DNA of 64,000 nucleotides from Nematostella vectensis (Eukaryota > Cnidaria > Anthozoa > Actiniaria > Edwardsiidae). The notes under the pieces were generated by a model, which saw only the letters and a list, made by a program, of their open reading frames with translations, ran no database searches and was not told the DNA's origin. The position numbers were made by a program, and so were the translations under genes. Below are positions 37,299 to 47,923 of this stretch, piece after piece (within the stretch, counting starts at the first letter, position 1; each line of letters begins with the position of its first letter). The stretch is from contig NC_064038.1 in NCBI RefSeq assembly GCF_932526225.1, positions 10,043,070 to 10,107,069 on the forward strand, read 5' to 3'.

Positions 37299-40200
37299 AT
37301 GGCTTCCTTTATTGCTCGTGGCACCGTTCTCTTTGCTGTTTTTGTGAGTGTTTCTAGCGAGAACTGTGCTCCTTTGGAATATAAAGTGAATACACTGATA
37401 TCGTAAGTACATAACAGCCATAGAATCGAAATAAACCTTCACTATTTGCTTGGAAAATCGCATATTGATAGTTGTTTCGCTTTCGTGTTTTGTTTTGGTC
37501 TCGTACCCAGTTTACGAGTTCAAAGAACTCCCAAAGGAACTTAATAATATTTGCTACATAACTAAGATTTAGAGATAATATTAGGTAAAATTAAATTGTC
37601 TTGGCGGATTGTTTTGTTAATTTTTCGTTTTTATTTGTTTTTATTATGTTCATGTCCTACTTTTTTGTTTTTATTTTGCTCATGACTTCTTTTTCATTGT
37701 TTTTATTTTGTTCAATTCTTCCTTTTTATTGTTTTTTATTTTTTTCATTTTTTTCCTTTTTATTTGTTTTTATATTGTATTCATCCATCATCAGTCCACA
37801 ATTCTGGTGGTTTGAAACTGACGCCAAGTTCTGCAAGGAAGCAGCGAATGCTACAACTGACAAGTGCATGTTCATGTTCTCTTTGTGCAATGATCTGCCT
37901 GTATTGTGCCCTGATTCAAATGTCTGCCAGACGTCAACTCCCATCTCCCCCGGTGTAAGGAATAAGCTGTTTACATGGCCTGTGAGGATGGGATCTAGAA
38001 AGTATGACAATTTCAAGTATGATGTTGGTAAGTTACTAAAGTCAGCTGTTGCCATGACAACCCCTACCCCTCCCAGCAAATATTGGTAACCCATAGACTC
38101 AAGTTTTCATGACGTGATGTCCATCCGTCTGTCCATCTGTCCCTTCCAAATAAACAACCAAACTTGGCAGGTGTCATTTATGTGTCAAGGGAGGTGCAAA
38201 ACTGTGGTCACAAGGGACAGGAAACAAGGGGGTATTAGAAGCTGGTTGAGACAGCATGATTTATTTGTATGCGGCCTGCCTTCAACATGTCTTTAACAAT
38301 TATTACACACTACGACTTTCTTTGTTGAGCATCATTAGTGGAGTCGTAGGTTTATTAACACTCTACGACTCGAGTTATAAAGGTTACAACCAAATCGTGC
38401 TGCCTAAATCAGCCTTAAGGGTTGAGTTGCTACAGTAGTTCTGCTTGAATCAGTCAGTTTTATAATATTAGAAATCATGTATACATATATCAGAAACCTA
38501 ACAGTACTTTTGTATATTTCTGAACAGATGACCACTTTTTCAGTGCTACATATAGAAATGGAGATAAAACCAAATGCAAAGGACGTGTCAGCGGCCCCCT
38601 GCCTTTAGCCTCAAAAGTTAAATTTCAGTGTGACAAGAAGGCAGTGTGGAATGCTTCATCTATCAACAGCAGTTTGCCATTCACTGGTGCAATGGCCCCT
38701 CAACCAATCAGTATTGAGATGAAAGAGTGTGTGGTAATATGTGCGATCATTTGTCATGCTTTTAACATTTGTAATGAATATGATAAAAACAAACAGGGAG
38801 ATGGATAGATAACCGAGGACAAAAGACTGGTAGACAGAAAAACAGATAGACAGATAGATGGAAAGATACTGTAGATAAATTGAGTGTGGGACAAAGTGCG
38901 GTATTCAGTGTTATTACTGGGGAAAACCCTCTCTGCTCGGTCATCGGGCACTGTCTTGTATTCTAAGCCGCATGGTTCCTGGAGGCGAGCGCAAAAACGG
39001 ACGCAGGGTAGGGGGGAAGGAACCACGTGGCCTAAAATACAAGATGGCACCCGATCACAGAACTGAGAGGGTTTTCCGTGATGATAACACTGAGTACTGC
39101 CTGCAAGCAGGCTAGGGCCAAAGAGAATGATGAACAAGGTGGCAGGTGGGCAGATAGAGAGAGACAGACAGGAGAAAGAGAGTAAGACAGGAGAACAGTC
39201 AGTTTGTCAGGTGGGTGAAGGTACAGACACCTAAAAATAGATATATGAAATGCATAGAATGCACTGAGGTGGACAGACAGACATGTGCACCTATTTAAAA
39301 TAAGATTGCATTTGAAAGACCATATTTCTTAACCCATATTTCTTAGCCACAGTGGTGGCTAAATCCTGGTCTCTGAAAACTATGTGGATATATAAAGAAT
39401 GCTAAAAACGTTTTACAACACATGGATTCTCCACTTTTTGTTTGAAATAGATGTATTCATAAAGTATTCAGCAATCCTATCTCTTTTTCTGCACCTTATT
39501 TTTAGTATACTATTGTGTTCAACTCCTCTGAGGGATGTAGATTCTATGGTAATGACACACCAGAGAAAGCCCTAAGCACAGGATCAATACTACTCATTCT
39601 GTAAGTAGTTCCTGTCAGTTTGTCATTAAAGAGGTGTCAGTCAGCAAGTCTAAAAAAACAAAGTCTCAAAACAAAGTTTTAAACCTTTTTCCAAATTCAA
39701 TAAAAAATATTGCAAAAGCTCTCCCTTATTAGCCAATGGTAATGGATTATTTCTCACACTTCAGGAGGCTGAAAGGGACTTTTCAATGTTTTTTGTGTAA
39801 TAACACGTTGGCGCTTAAATGTTATTACCACAAATTTGATAACAAATAATGATTTGGTTCGAAATAGAATAAAAAAACAGTCAAACTAAGGATAACGCCT
39901 CTTAGGGTCCCCCTTTTAGTCATTTCCTTACAATTTTGGACAATATGGGGGTAGGGGCACATGCCCTCAGTGCCCTACCCCCTGCTACGGCCCTGAGAAG
40001 GTGGCTTGAAAGTTGAATAATTTGGGAATATAATATAAATGTAACAAAAATATAATATATTTTTATATAATATATTATATAGTATAATATATTTTTATAT
40101 AATATATATATCAATATAATATAATATAATATGTGTTTTAGGTCACTCACTTTGAAATTGGAACTCAAATCCACAAATTACTTCCACCATATGTTTAAAA

Positions 40201-41613
40201 TAATAAACAGCTAACCCCCTCGAGCAGGCATCCCTGATAATTTGCATTTTCACCATTTGGCAGGTTCTTCCCAGGTATTTTCCTCTACTGTGCAATTGGA
40301 GGCTTGATAAATACAGGGAAAGGGAAATCTGGCAAAGAGATCATCCCCAACTACAGCTTCTGGAGTGACTTCCCCTATCTTGTGTTGGTAAGTGATGCTT
40401 GGACCAGGGTCTACCTCCAGGGGGGGGAGGGGGGGGGCAGAAAGTCTGTAACTGTAATACTGTAACAGGAAGTGTGATATGATTTTTTTTGGGTCTGGTC
40501 CCCAGTGATAGACACCCTAAGGAATAGCAGATTTCCAGAAGCAGATAGCACTTGGAGTGAATTTTATACCCTAAGGGATAGGACGAGCATATGTACATTT
40601 TTTAGGGAGGGTCCCCCCCAGGTCTGCTTGTTATATTGCTAGGTAAATCTGAAATACCAAGTGTTTAACAGCCTTTAACAGCTACTTGGCCAGGATTGTG
40701 TACCCTGGTACAAAATCTAGGGCAACCAAATCAAGGGCATATCTAGAGAAAAACAGGGTGGGGACCAGAGTAGTTAAATTACTTACCATGGATCAATTAA
40801 ACACGAGGTTCCGCTATAAAAGGGAAAGCTCCTCCCACCCCCGGGCTCAAGAACAATCAGTTATCAATCAGCCATCAATGAGTCAACATGCCAGGACAAT
40901 TGCTCTGAGCTCTAAATTAAAATATCATTTTCTAAACCTAATAAAATATCATTCCTAGACTTGTCCACTTAAAATGGTTCTATTTATAGTAAAATATTGC
41001 TATACCAAAGCTGCATGCACTCTAAAATTCGAGCATTTTTATCACAGCGCAATAGTAATTTATGCAGATGCGTTAGATTTAATTTTGAATCGAAAACGTG
41101 AGTGGACAGCAAATAACTATAATTTAACAATCTCTTAACACAACTGTGTTGTTACCTGTGCAAAAATAGTTTTATTCCAGCCGACTAAGGCTCAGAGATA
41201 AGCAATTTTACAGGAGGCTTAAAATTTTGACTGCTAGCGCTGCAGTTTTCTGATTATTATTGCAAATGCGAAGACTGGGGGTGGGAGGAGCTTTCCCTTT
41301 TGTAGCGGAACCTCGTGTTTAGCTCTTAGCTCTGGCAATGGGTCACTAGATCCACTAGAAACTTGTTCTATCTGAATGCACACATCATCCATCTTCCAAC
41401 TACCAACAAAGGTGTCAACTGAAGGCATAATCGTCTTGTCACATGATCAGCTCTAGACAAGTGCCTGCAAATGTATATGATATTATACTGTCAATTCATA
41501 TGACATTTGTTGAATATTTCTTTGAATCGCAGGATGGGTTTGCCTTTTGCCTCTCTGTCATAACATGTCGCCAAATGTCCCGTACTCGAGATGGTCCATA
41601 CCAGACTATGTGA
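37299..41613 (+). CDS. Mannose-6-phosphate-receptor-like (MRH domain) type I membrane protein, six exons
   Basis: Exons are 37299-37402, 37795-38027, 38528-38733, 39506-39600, 40264-40387 and 41533-41613, phases consistent, 280 residues. It begins with a signal peptide (MASFIARGTVLFAVFVSVSS). A Cys-rich lumenal domain of about 180 residues follows. It ends in ECVYTIVFNSSEGC, matching the last strand and cysteine of MRH lectin domains; the Glu and Tyr of the sugar-binding set are visible there, while the usual Arg is not clear (SKVKFQC). One transmembrane helix lies at about 205-228 (ILLILFFPGIFLYCAIGGL). The tail contains IPNYSFWSDFPYLVLDG, close to the juxtamembrane tail of the cation-dependent mannose-6-phosphate receptor. 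A role in lysosomal or Golgi sorting is inferred from family. A three-copy 136-bp repeat starts at the stop codon. Confidence 0.85.
38048..38061. promoter_or_regulatory. X-box-like motif in intron
   Basis: The bases read GTTGCCATGACAAC, close to the RFX X-box consensus. It lies 20 bp past the donor of exon 2 of the receptor-like gene. Function unknown. Confidence 0.25.
38907..39092. mobile_element. Foldback MITE of about 185 bp
   Basis: The left arm reads CAGTGTTATTACTGGGGAAA then CCCTCTC, GATCGGG-like and TTGTATT segments. The right arm is the imperfect reverse complement, with AATACAAGATGG, CCCGATCACAG and GAGAGGGTTTTCCGTGATGA then AACACTG. It lies in intron 3 of the receptor-like gene. 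Confidence 0.6.
39900..39997. mobile_element. Truncated MITE of the GTAGCAGG family
   Basis: It contains TCATTTCCTTACAATTTT, the reverse complement of the family interior, and ends CCCCCTGCTACGGCCCTGAG. The left part is missing or diverged. It lies in intron 4 of the receptor-like gene. Confidence 0.5.
40793..41322. mobile_element. Non-autonomous TIR element of about 530 bp
   Basis: The left arm starts AAACACGAGGTTCCGCTA and continues through GGGAAAGCTCCTCCCACCCC. The right arm is its reverse complement, GGGGTGGGAGGAGCTTTCCC and TAGCGGAACCTCGTGTTT. The arms are about 45 bp with few mismatches. The interior shows no transposase. It lies in intron 5 of the receptor-like gene. Confidence 0.75.
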
Positions 41614-42012
41614 TGCATGAGCAACTTGGTGTGAATGCTGTGAAGATTAGACAGCCATGAGATATAATATGTTATAGTACTCCCCTCCCCCTTACCATGG
41701 CAACCAATACACAGTTCAAAAAAGTTAGCAAATTAGCAAGACTATGTGATGCATGAGCAACTTGGTGTGAATGCTGTGAAGATTGAGATATAATGAGATA
41801 TAATATGTTATAGTACTCCCCTCCCCCTTACCATGGCAACCAATACACAGTTCAAAAAAGTTAGCAAATTAGCAAGACTATGTGATGTATGAGCAACTTG
41901 GTGTGAATGCTGTGAAGATTGAGATATAATGAGATATAATATGTTATAGTACTCCCCTCCCCCTTACCATGGCAACCAATACACAGTTCAAAAAAGTTAG
42001 CAAATTAGCAAG
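41601..42012 (+). repeat. 136-bp tandem repeat, three copies, starting at a stop codon
   Basis: Copies begin ACTATGTGATGCATGAGCAA at 41605, 41741 and 41877 (exact period 136). Each contains CTCCCCTCCCCCTTACCATG and AAGTTAGCAAATTAGCAAG. The first copy includes the last two codons and the TGA (41611-41613) of the receptor-like gene. Each unit holds one X-box-like motif, CTTACCATGGCAAC (41691, 41827, 41963). Confidence 0.93.
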
Positions 42013-42784
42013 TAAGAATTGACTTGATGACTAAGAGGATGTGCTGTTCAAGCATTTCTTTCCCTCGCATGTTGGCTAGTGAAGTCAAACAGATAGCTTT
42101 TCTTGCACCCTCGTGTTTGGTTTGCGTCATAAACCTGTCATGGTGGCCACATTTGCACCTGCACACTGAAATAATAAGAGACTCACACTGGAAAAAATTG
42201 GAACAGTCAAAATGTTATAAGAACCATCAAGTTTTCTCCTTCTACTGGTACTGGAGCGTCAAGGAGACTGAAACCTTGTTTGCACATTTTTAAGACAAAT
42301 TCCAGTTTAAGAATTTAACAACTTAACCTTTAGGGACATCATTAAAAATGGTGGATCTGGAATTTCTCAACAGTGGCTCAAATTATGAAAACTTTGCCAA
42401 AGTTCTCCAAGCCCTTGTCTTCTCCAAAATACAGTGGATTGAGAAAACGTTGTCGTCAACCGGTTTCGCATCAAAGTCTAAAGTTATGTGGTGGCCAACA
42501 TGTACAGCTAGGCGCTTCAGTGGTTACCCAATGCTTACATGCAGGCTTGTCACATTGTTTGGAGCCGGTTGATGACAACGTTTTGTCAATCGACTGTATA
42601 CGGTCATGATTTTTCTTTTAAAGGGTGGTTACAGTATTTTGAAGCCCACAGAATGGCCCAAGGATCTGCCAATCCTATATTCCGCAAAGTCTCTTTAACA
42701 ACATCCAACTTCTAAACTGCTGTCTGGCTTCTGTCATCCAAACTAATGGAATGACATTTTGGTGCTTTCTGATTGCCCTGTGGC

Positions 42785-43165
42785 TTGCAGAGAGGTGGCA
42801 TAATGGAATCTCATGCTTAGCGCATCGGCCTCTGATCGCTATTGCCCAGGTTCGAATCCCGGCTCAAACTGGGGATTTTTTCCAGATTCCTGCCTTGATT
42901 CGAATTTGTGTCACAAGTGAGTTGAAGTTATTCTCCCATGTTTCCAGTCTTTTTGGATAAGGACACTAAACCGGAGGTCCCGTCTCTTTAAACTGCACAA
43001 CACTAACCTGAGCCGAAGGGACGTAAAAGAACCACTGGGGACGCAATAAACCCTCTGGCAGTGACCACCCCCAGTGACAGTGCTTACTAACCGAGGGCCA
43101 TATGTTAGAAAACTGTATATTCGGTTAAATATGTTACCTTCGATAAACAAAGACTGAAACTGAAA
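42785..43165 (+). mobile_element. tRNA-derived SINE
   Basis: The 5' part contains an A-box-like TGGCATAATGG and, about 50 bp on, a perfect B box GGTTCGAATCC, so it is a tRNA-like RNA polymerase III promoter. The body follows with GGATAAGGACACTAAACCGG and AGGTCCCGTCTC, a conserved block seen in many invertebrate SINEs. The tail has GAACCACTGGGGACGC and CAGTGACAGTGCTTACTAAC. No coding capacity. Exact ends are uncertain. Confidence 0.7.
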
Positions 43166-43609
43166 TTTGCAAGAGCTCACAGATTATTAAAAAAAAGTTA
43201 TAATAATAATGTAGATATGGATTTTTTTAAAGAGCCTTTCCACAGGTTAATGCACCCAGCGTTAAATGGTGTGAGTATTTTTTTGTGTGTCTACAGTAGA
43301 TGACAAATTACGAATTAATTTAGGAAAGGGTTTATTTATAATCAATGTGTTACATTAAATAAATAATTGATAAAAAGTTGCACTTCCTACTTTATGACCA
43401 ACTAAACTGTGGGAAATCTGGAATATTGTTGTTACAAATACTATCTTCAAATTCAGAATTTCAAAATTTCCCCAAAGAAAATGATAAACTGGTGCAGACT
43501 GACGTCAAAGCATTTTAAGGGTACTTGGCTCTAATATGACTTAATGTTATCATATACAAAACTTACAGTTCTAATATGTTTTTAATAGCTATAGAATTTC
43601 TGATAGCAT

Positions 43610-43775
43610 TTCTTCGCCACACTGGTTGACCAATGACATAGATGTCAGCATATTTCTCGAATTCTGATTGGCTAAAATGACATAGATGTCAGCATATTTC
43701 CTGCATCCTGATTGGCTAATGACATAGATGTCAGCACATTTCTTGCATCCTGATTGGCTAATGACATAGATGTCA
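43610..43775. repeat. About 50-bp tandem repeat with CCAAT-like motifs
   Basis: Three to four imperfect copies of TGACATAGATGTCAGCATAT followed by TTCTTGCATCCTGATTGGCT. An isolated further copy lies at about 43916-43950. ATTGG on this strand is an inverted CCAAT box, but no promoter is evident. Confidence 0.7.
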
Positions 43776-44127
43776 CAGGCAACCCAAGTACATTATGAGA
43801 AAATTTTTACTGTATGATGAAAGAGATGAAATAAAGTGTTTGTTTTTCAAGCAATTTCGCAAGTTTATCAGAAACCCTCTTACAAAGCTTATAATGTACT
43901 TGGGCTGCCTGTGTGTAGATGTCAGCATATTTCTTGCATCCTGATTGGCCTACCATACTTTGCCAATGTTGCCATGGTAGCATGCCACATTGTAAAAAAA
44001 ACTTTTACACTAAAAGGATTTTACTACTTCGGTTTATAGTTCTTAGCACCCTAAAGAAACCTGCTTTAAAAGAACCAACCAAACTATTATTTAAACAACA
44101 ATAGTTTTATAGATTCAAATGCATATT

Positions 44128-45919
44128 CTAGACTGATGAAAGTGAGTGTCGGAAATCATTAAACTCCTCTAAACTACTGAGGGCAATCTTCTCAGCAAAA
44201 ATCTTTTCATTTGGCGACAGAATAACACCCAACCCATAATCATCCACAATCATGTCCTCTTTCAGCCTTCCGACATGTCTCAGGAACAAATGCCGCTCCT
44301 TTATTCTTTTAAGTGAGCACTGAAACAATCTTGGACACCTTGCAATGCTATTACAACTGGCATTCATCTCTTCATAACAGTATCTATACTTTGCTTTCAT
44401 CCCTTCTTTACTAAACGTGAGAACTCTTGGTTGTTTCAAGAGTATGTTTCTAAGCTGATGATGGTTGAATCTGAGTACTTTTTCCATGAAGTTGATTTTG
44501 TCATGTAAGGATGCAATTGAACAGGAGGCAATGATATCTGGGCATTTTGTTAACAGGTGTAATACTTCCTCCCGGCCAAGTTTGGGTTTTACAGCAAGTC
44601 CTTGTAAAAACTTCACCTGAAATGCAAATGATGCAAATAAAAAAAATCAACATTTTAAGGAAGAAATGCTAACCTCAAGATTTTGGCTAAACACTTTAAG
44701 TTTAGTGAGTTCTGTCATATTAATAAAGAAAATTTGAATAAAACATGAGTGAGTAACAAAACTCTGCAAAGCCTTCTTGCAAGGGAGGAACAAATTTGTT
44801 AGGCTAAATTTAATGATAACAGTAAAACCATGAAATTCTCTCTAATAAATGCAGAAACATGTCTTGTTTTACAACACACTCCAGTGAGAGCGTATCATAA
44901 ATTGAGGTGCAGCCAAATTACAGGAAATTTCATGATTTTATTATCTAAATTTAGCCTAACAAATTCCTGCCTTTATTGTTGTTCACATCTTCTTTTCATC
45001 AATCCAAGATAATAATCAGAAATTAGGCTAGGCTTAGAATCCCTGAATTGACTGGTTCATCCAGTAGAAATCAAGCTAAGTCCTTTGGACTTTTTGATAG
45101 ATATAGTTTATAGACAGATGATCTAGTTGGCTTACACTATACAATTAAAGGTCGGCTTAAAACCCCTTAGAGGCGGAGCCAGGAATTCCAAAAAGGGGGG
45201 GGGGGGGGTGAAGAAAAGGTTTCAAGAAAGGTTGGGCCGGATTCGATGTTCTTTCATAGATTTCTTACATTTCTTGTTATTTTTAAATCAAATATCTGAA
45301 AATAGGGGGACTGGGACCCGCTTAACCCACCCCTAAATCTGCCCCTTCCCCTCCCCTCTACACACCCCTTATCTCTCACCTTCTCGATAAGCGTTTCCTC
45401 TGTTCTCGCTGTTAGTATTCCAGGAGACTTTCTAACAACATACATTAAAGCGTCCGGTTTGATTCCAACATCCCGCATAGCCTTCACGCGACTGTATATC
45501 ACTTCATCCTTTATGACAAGAATAGATGGTCTGGCAGAGATCACGGACCCAACCTCCTTATTCAGACCAATCCCTTGGAGAATTCCAACCTTTCCCTTTA
45601 CTCTATCTAAACTCAACCTGCTTATGTCCAATTGTTTGTTGACTTTTTCAAGCGATACTCCTATATCAGAAAGGTAGTGTTCTACGGAGATGTTGCGTTT
45701 CTCGTTAAAAGCGTTTGGAGTTTTACTCAATACTTCCACGTGTAGAGCACTTAATATTTGCTCCCCGTTTGTTGTTTGATTTGCTCGGCCCGCTAAAAAG
45801 CGATAATTACACAATCCGTTACCCACTCTTGATAATACGATTTCACGTTGTTGAAATGGTTGAAAAAGATCCCTGCAAAGTAGGATAGTTCGTCGAACTC
45901 TCTTGATCAAGGCAGCCAT
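44128..45919 (-). CDS. mTERF family mitochondrial protein, two exons
   Basis: Exons on the minus strand are 45919-45380 (180 codons) and 44616-44128 (162 residues plus stop), joined in phase 0, total 342 residues. The ATG at 45919 (MAALIKRVRRTILLCRDLF) starts a basic N-terminus typical of a mitochondrial presequence. The body consists of helical mTERF repeats with the recurring Leu-x-x-x-Pro pattern: VISARPSILV, VVRKSPGILT, LLTKCPDIIA, ILLKQPRVLT and ARCPRLFQCSLKR. Such proteins bind mitochondrial DNA or RNA and influence transcription or ribosome assembly. Which mTERF class it belongs to (MTERF1/2 or MTERF3/4) is not settled. The intron carries a MITE at 45172-45345. Confidence 0.88.
45172..45345. 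mobile_element. MITE with GGCGGAGCCAGGAATTCC end
   Basis: The left part is GGCGGAGCCAGGAATTCC followed by a G-run. The right part reads AAATATCTGAAAATAGGGGG, then GACCCGCTTAACCCACCCCT and AAATCTGCCCCT. Related fragments occur near 26815-26960 and 63110-63190, where TTCAGATATTTGGCTTGAAA appears in reverse. It lies in the mTERF intron. Confidence 0.5.
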
Positions 45920-47923
45920 TTTGGAATCATCAACCACAGGTAGACCATTTCCCCTTTTATACCCTGTTTTACAAATAACACAGGATACCCAGACAAAAGT
46001 GCATGCAAAAGTGCGCAGTTATGCTTTTTTTTTTTTTGTTATTTTCTTTTTATTCTTTGCTCATTTCACAGAAAAGAGAGCGCTAAAGATTTCAAATATC
46101 TTATTAGCAGTTACTCCAACACCATAGGAGGAGTACTACATTGAGAAGAAAAACCGACACACAGCGTTAAATGGTCGTAATACGACAGGAGAACATGTTC
46201 TCCTGACTACGACTATTTAACGCTGTGTCGGTCATTCTTTTTAGCTGGAACTAGACTGGAGATTCAGGACCATTCAACAGAACTTTCTTATAGTAAGGTG
46301 CTCATATAGCTTTGCCTTATAGGGTTACATCAAGCAGGCCAAAAACAAATCGGGGTCTATTCTAGAAAATCGAGCTGTCAAATATCTTAGGGATAGGGGA
46401 GCTGGTGCAGGTATCTGTTGGTGTAAGATATTTTTTCTTTGTGAGTGTGCATGTTTTTTTCTTTGCTATCCCCAATGCACGTTATTTTATTTGTTTACAT
46501 TTTTACATTTTGAATCTGCTCGTTATTTTTTTTTTCGCAGTGGCTATATAGCGGACAGTCGGGAGAGGTCTTGGATAGACTAAATGCCCGATAGTTTTCA
46601 ATTTATTCAAATAACCCAGTAAATTGTCTTCCTAGTAAGTTCAAAGCATTCTATATTGTTGAGCTTTGTTGTCGGTATTGAATTCAATTCAAAGTTTCCG
46701 TTGTCTGTGTACACTGTGTAATTCAGATTCGCTTGCCCTCAACAAATATAGATTAATAGTATGTATTCATTGCGTTACAAAGCGGGCCTTTTCTTTCTGG
46801 ACGTAAAGCGACATTAATTTGTCCTAAAATGAGTCAGGGTTACAGACCCTTGGCCTGTTGGCGGCACCCCTGGACACCAAACATGGATTTTAACATTAGA
46901 GAGATGTTTTGCATTTTTGTAAATGCCTACCAACGAAGCAATTAGCTTGAAAACAAAGCCTATAACACCCACACTAAAAGTAAATATGTATTTACCCTGA
47001 AGCCTAGAGATAAATTAAACATTATTTCTTAACTTTAGGCGCTGCTTTTGAGGCAATAAATACCAATTCATATTGCTTAATTTATTTTAGTACTCTAGCA
47101 TTCAATATCTCTCTTCAGTGCAGTTTCTTGCCGTTCTACAGGGTACAACTGGGAACTCAGGGTCTTCGAGACGTGGTTGTTTGCCTTGTGCAACGAGAGA
47201 AAGATTAGAATAGTCCTGTGCGTTTTGCTTTGTCCAATTTTCAATATAGTTTCAAGCTGTTCTTTTTCATACAAGAAAGAGTGAAAAGAAAAAGAATTTT
47301 AAAGAAGTGCTGTTATGTTTATTCCTATAAAATTCAGAGAGACTAGAGAGACTAGTTGTTCTGCGTGGGCTTTGTTGAAATAGGGAAATCAACACTACAA
47401 TGCTGTATGCCTGTCTGAGATAGATTAGTATCAGCCCTAGGATTTGCTGAGAAGGAAGGAGGGGAGACATAGATACCATATGCGAAAAAATCTAGCATTT
47501 CTATTCTTCAATAAGAAAAGACCGTAGTTTTGGCGGCCGAGGAGAGGGGTACACCTCCCCCCTTCGAAGAACTCTGTTTCCAGAGGTTTCCAGCCCTGTA
47601 TGTGCTAATGTATGTCTCTTTCTTTTGGAATATATACCAATCCCCGCTAAGCCCCTGTGAAAGCCATCACGGCTTAAAATTCCCTGTACGGTTCTTTTGC
47701 GTCAGAAAAAGACAAATAAAATCACAAAGGTATTTGCACTATTGAATCATACGCGCAATTTTTAAAGGACATGAAAATTAACTTATTGACATAAGCTACA
47801 TTCCTTCGGCACTTTTCATAGTCTGCAAGAACAAAAGAAATAGCTCAGGAGTCTAGTGCTTGCAGTAGCTGTAGCAAGGTGTTTCTTGCAGCGCGGTCTT
47901 GCAGGAACACGTCTGTATTAACC
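45920..47923. other. Intergenic stretch between divergent mTERF and TSR genes
   Basis: No exon recognised. The notable feature is a near-perfect palindrome at 46150-46232. The TSR gene promoter is expected near the right end, but I cannot place it. Confidence 0.45.
46150..46232. repeat. Long near-perfect palindrome (hairpin of about 40-bp arms)
   Basis: The left arm ACCGACACACAGCGTTAAAT then GGTCGTA meets its reverse complement TACGAC then TATTTAACGCTGTGTCGGT, around the centre CAGGAGAACATGTTCTCCTG. Arms differ by only a few bases. It may be a tiny foldback element or a cruciform-forming site. Confidence 0.8.

Larger units (their letters stand above)
42013..44127. other. Intergenic stretch between convergent genes
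   Basis: No gene recognised. It holds a tRNA-derived SINE (about 42785-43165) and a short repeat containing ATTGGCTAATGACATAGATG (43610-43775, with another piece near 43916). The right end should include the mTERF 3' untranslated region. Confidence 0.45.

Noticed and set aside
45920..45937. Upstream start for the mTERF protein (adding six residues)
   Set aside because: It would begin at GTG; the first ATG is at 45919 and begins a good mitochondrial presequence.
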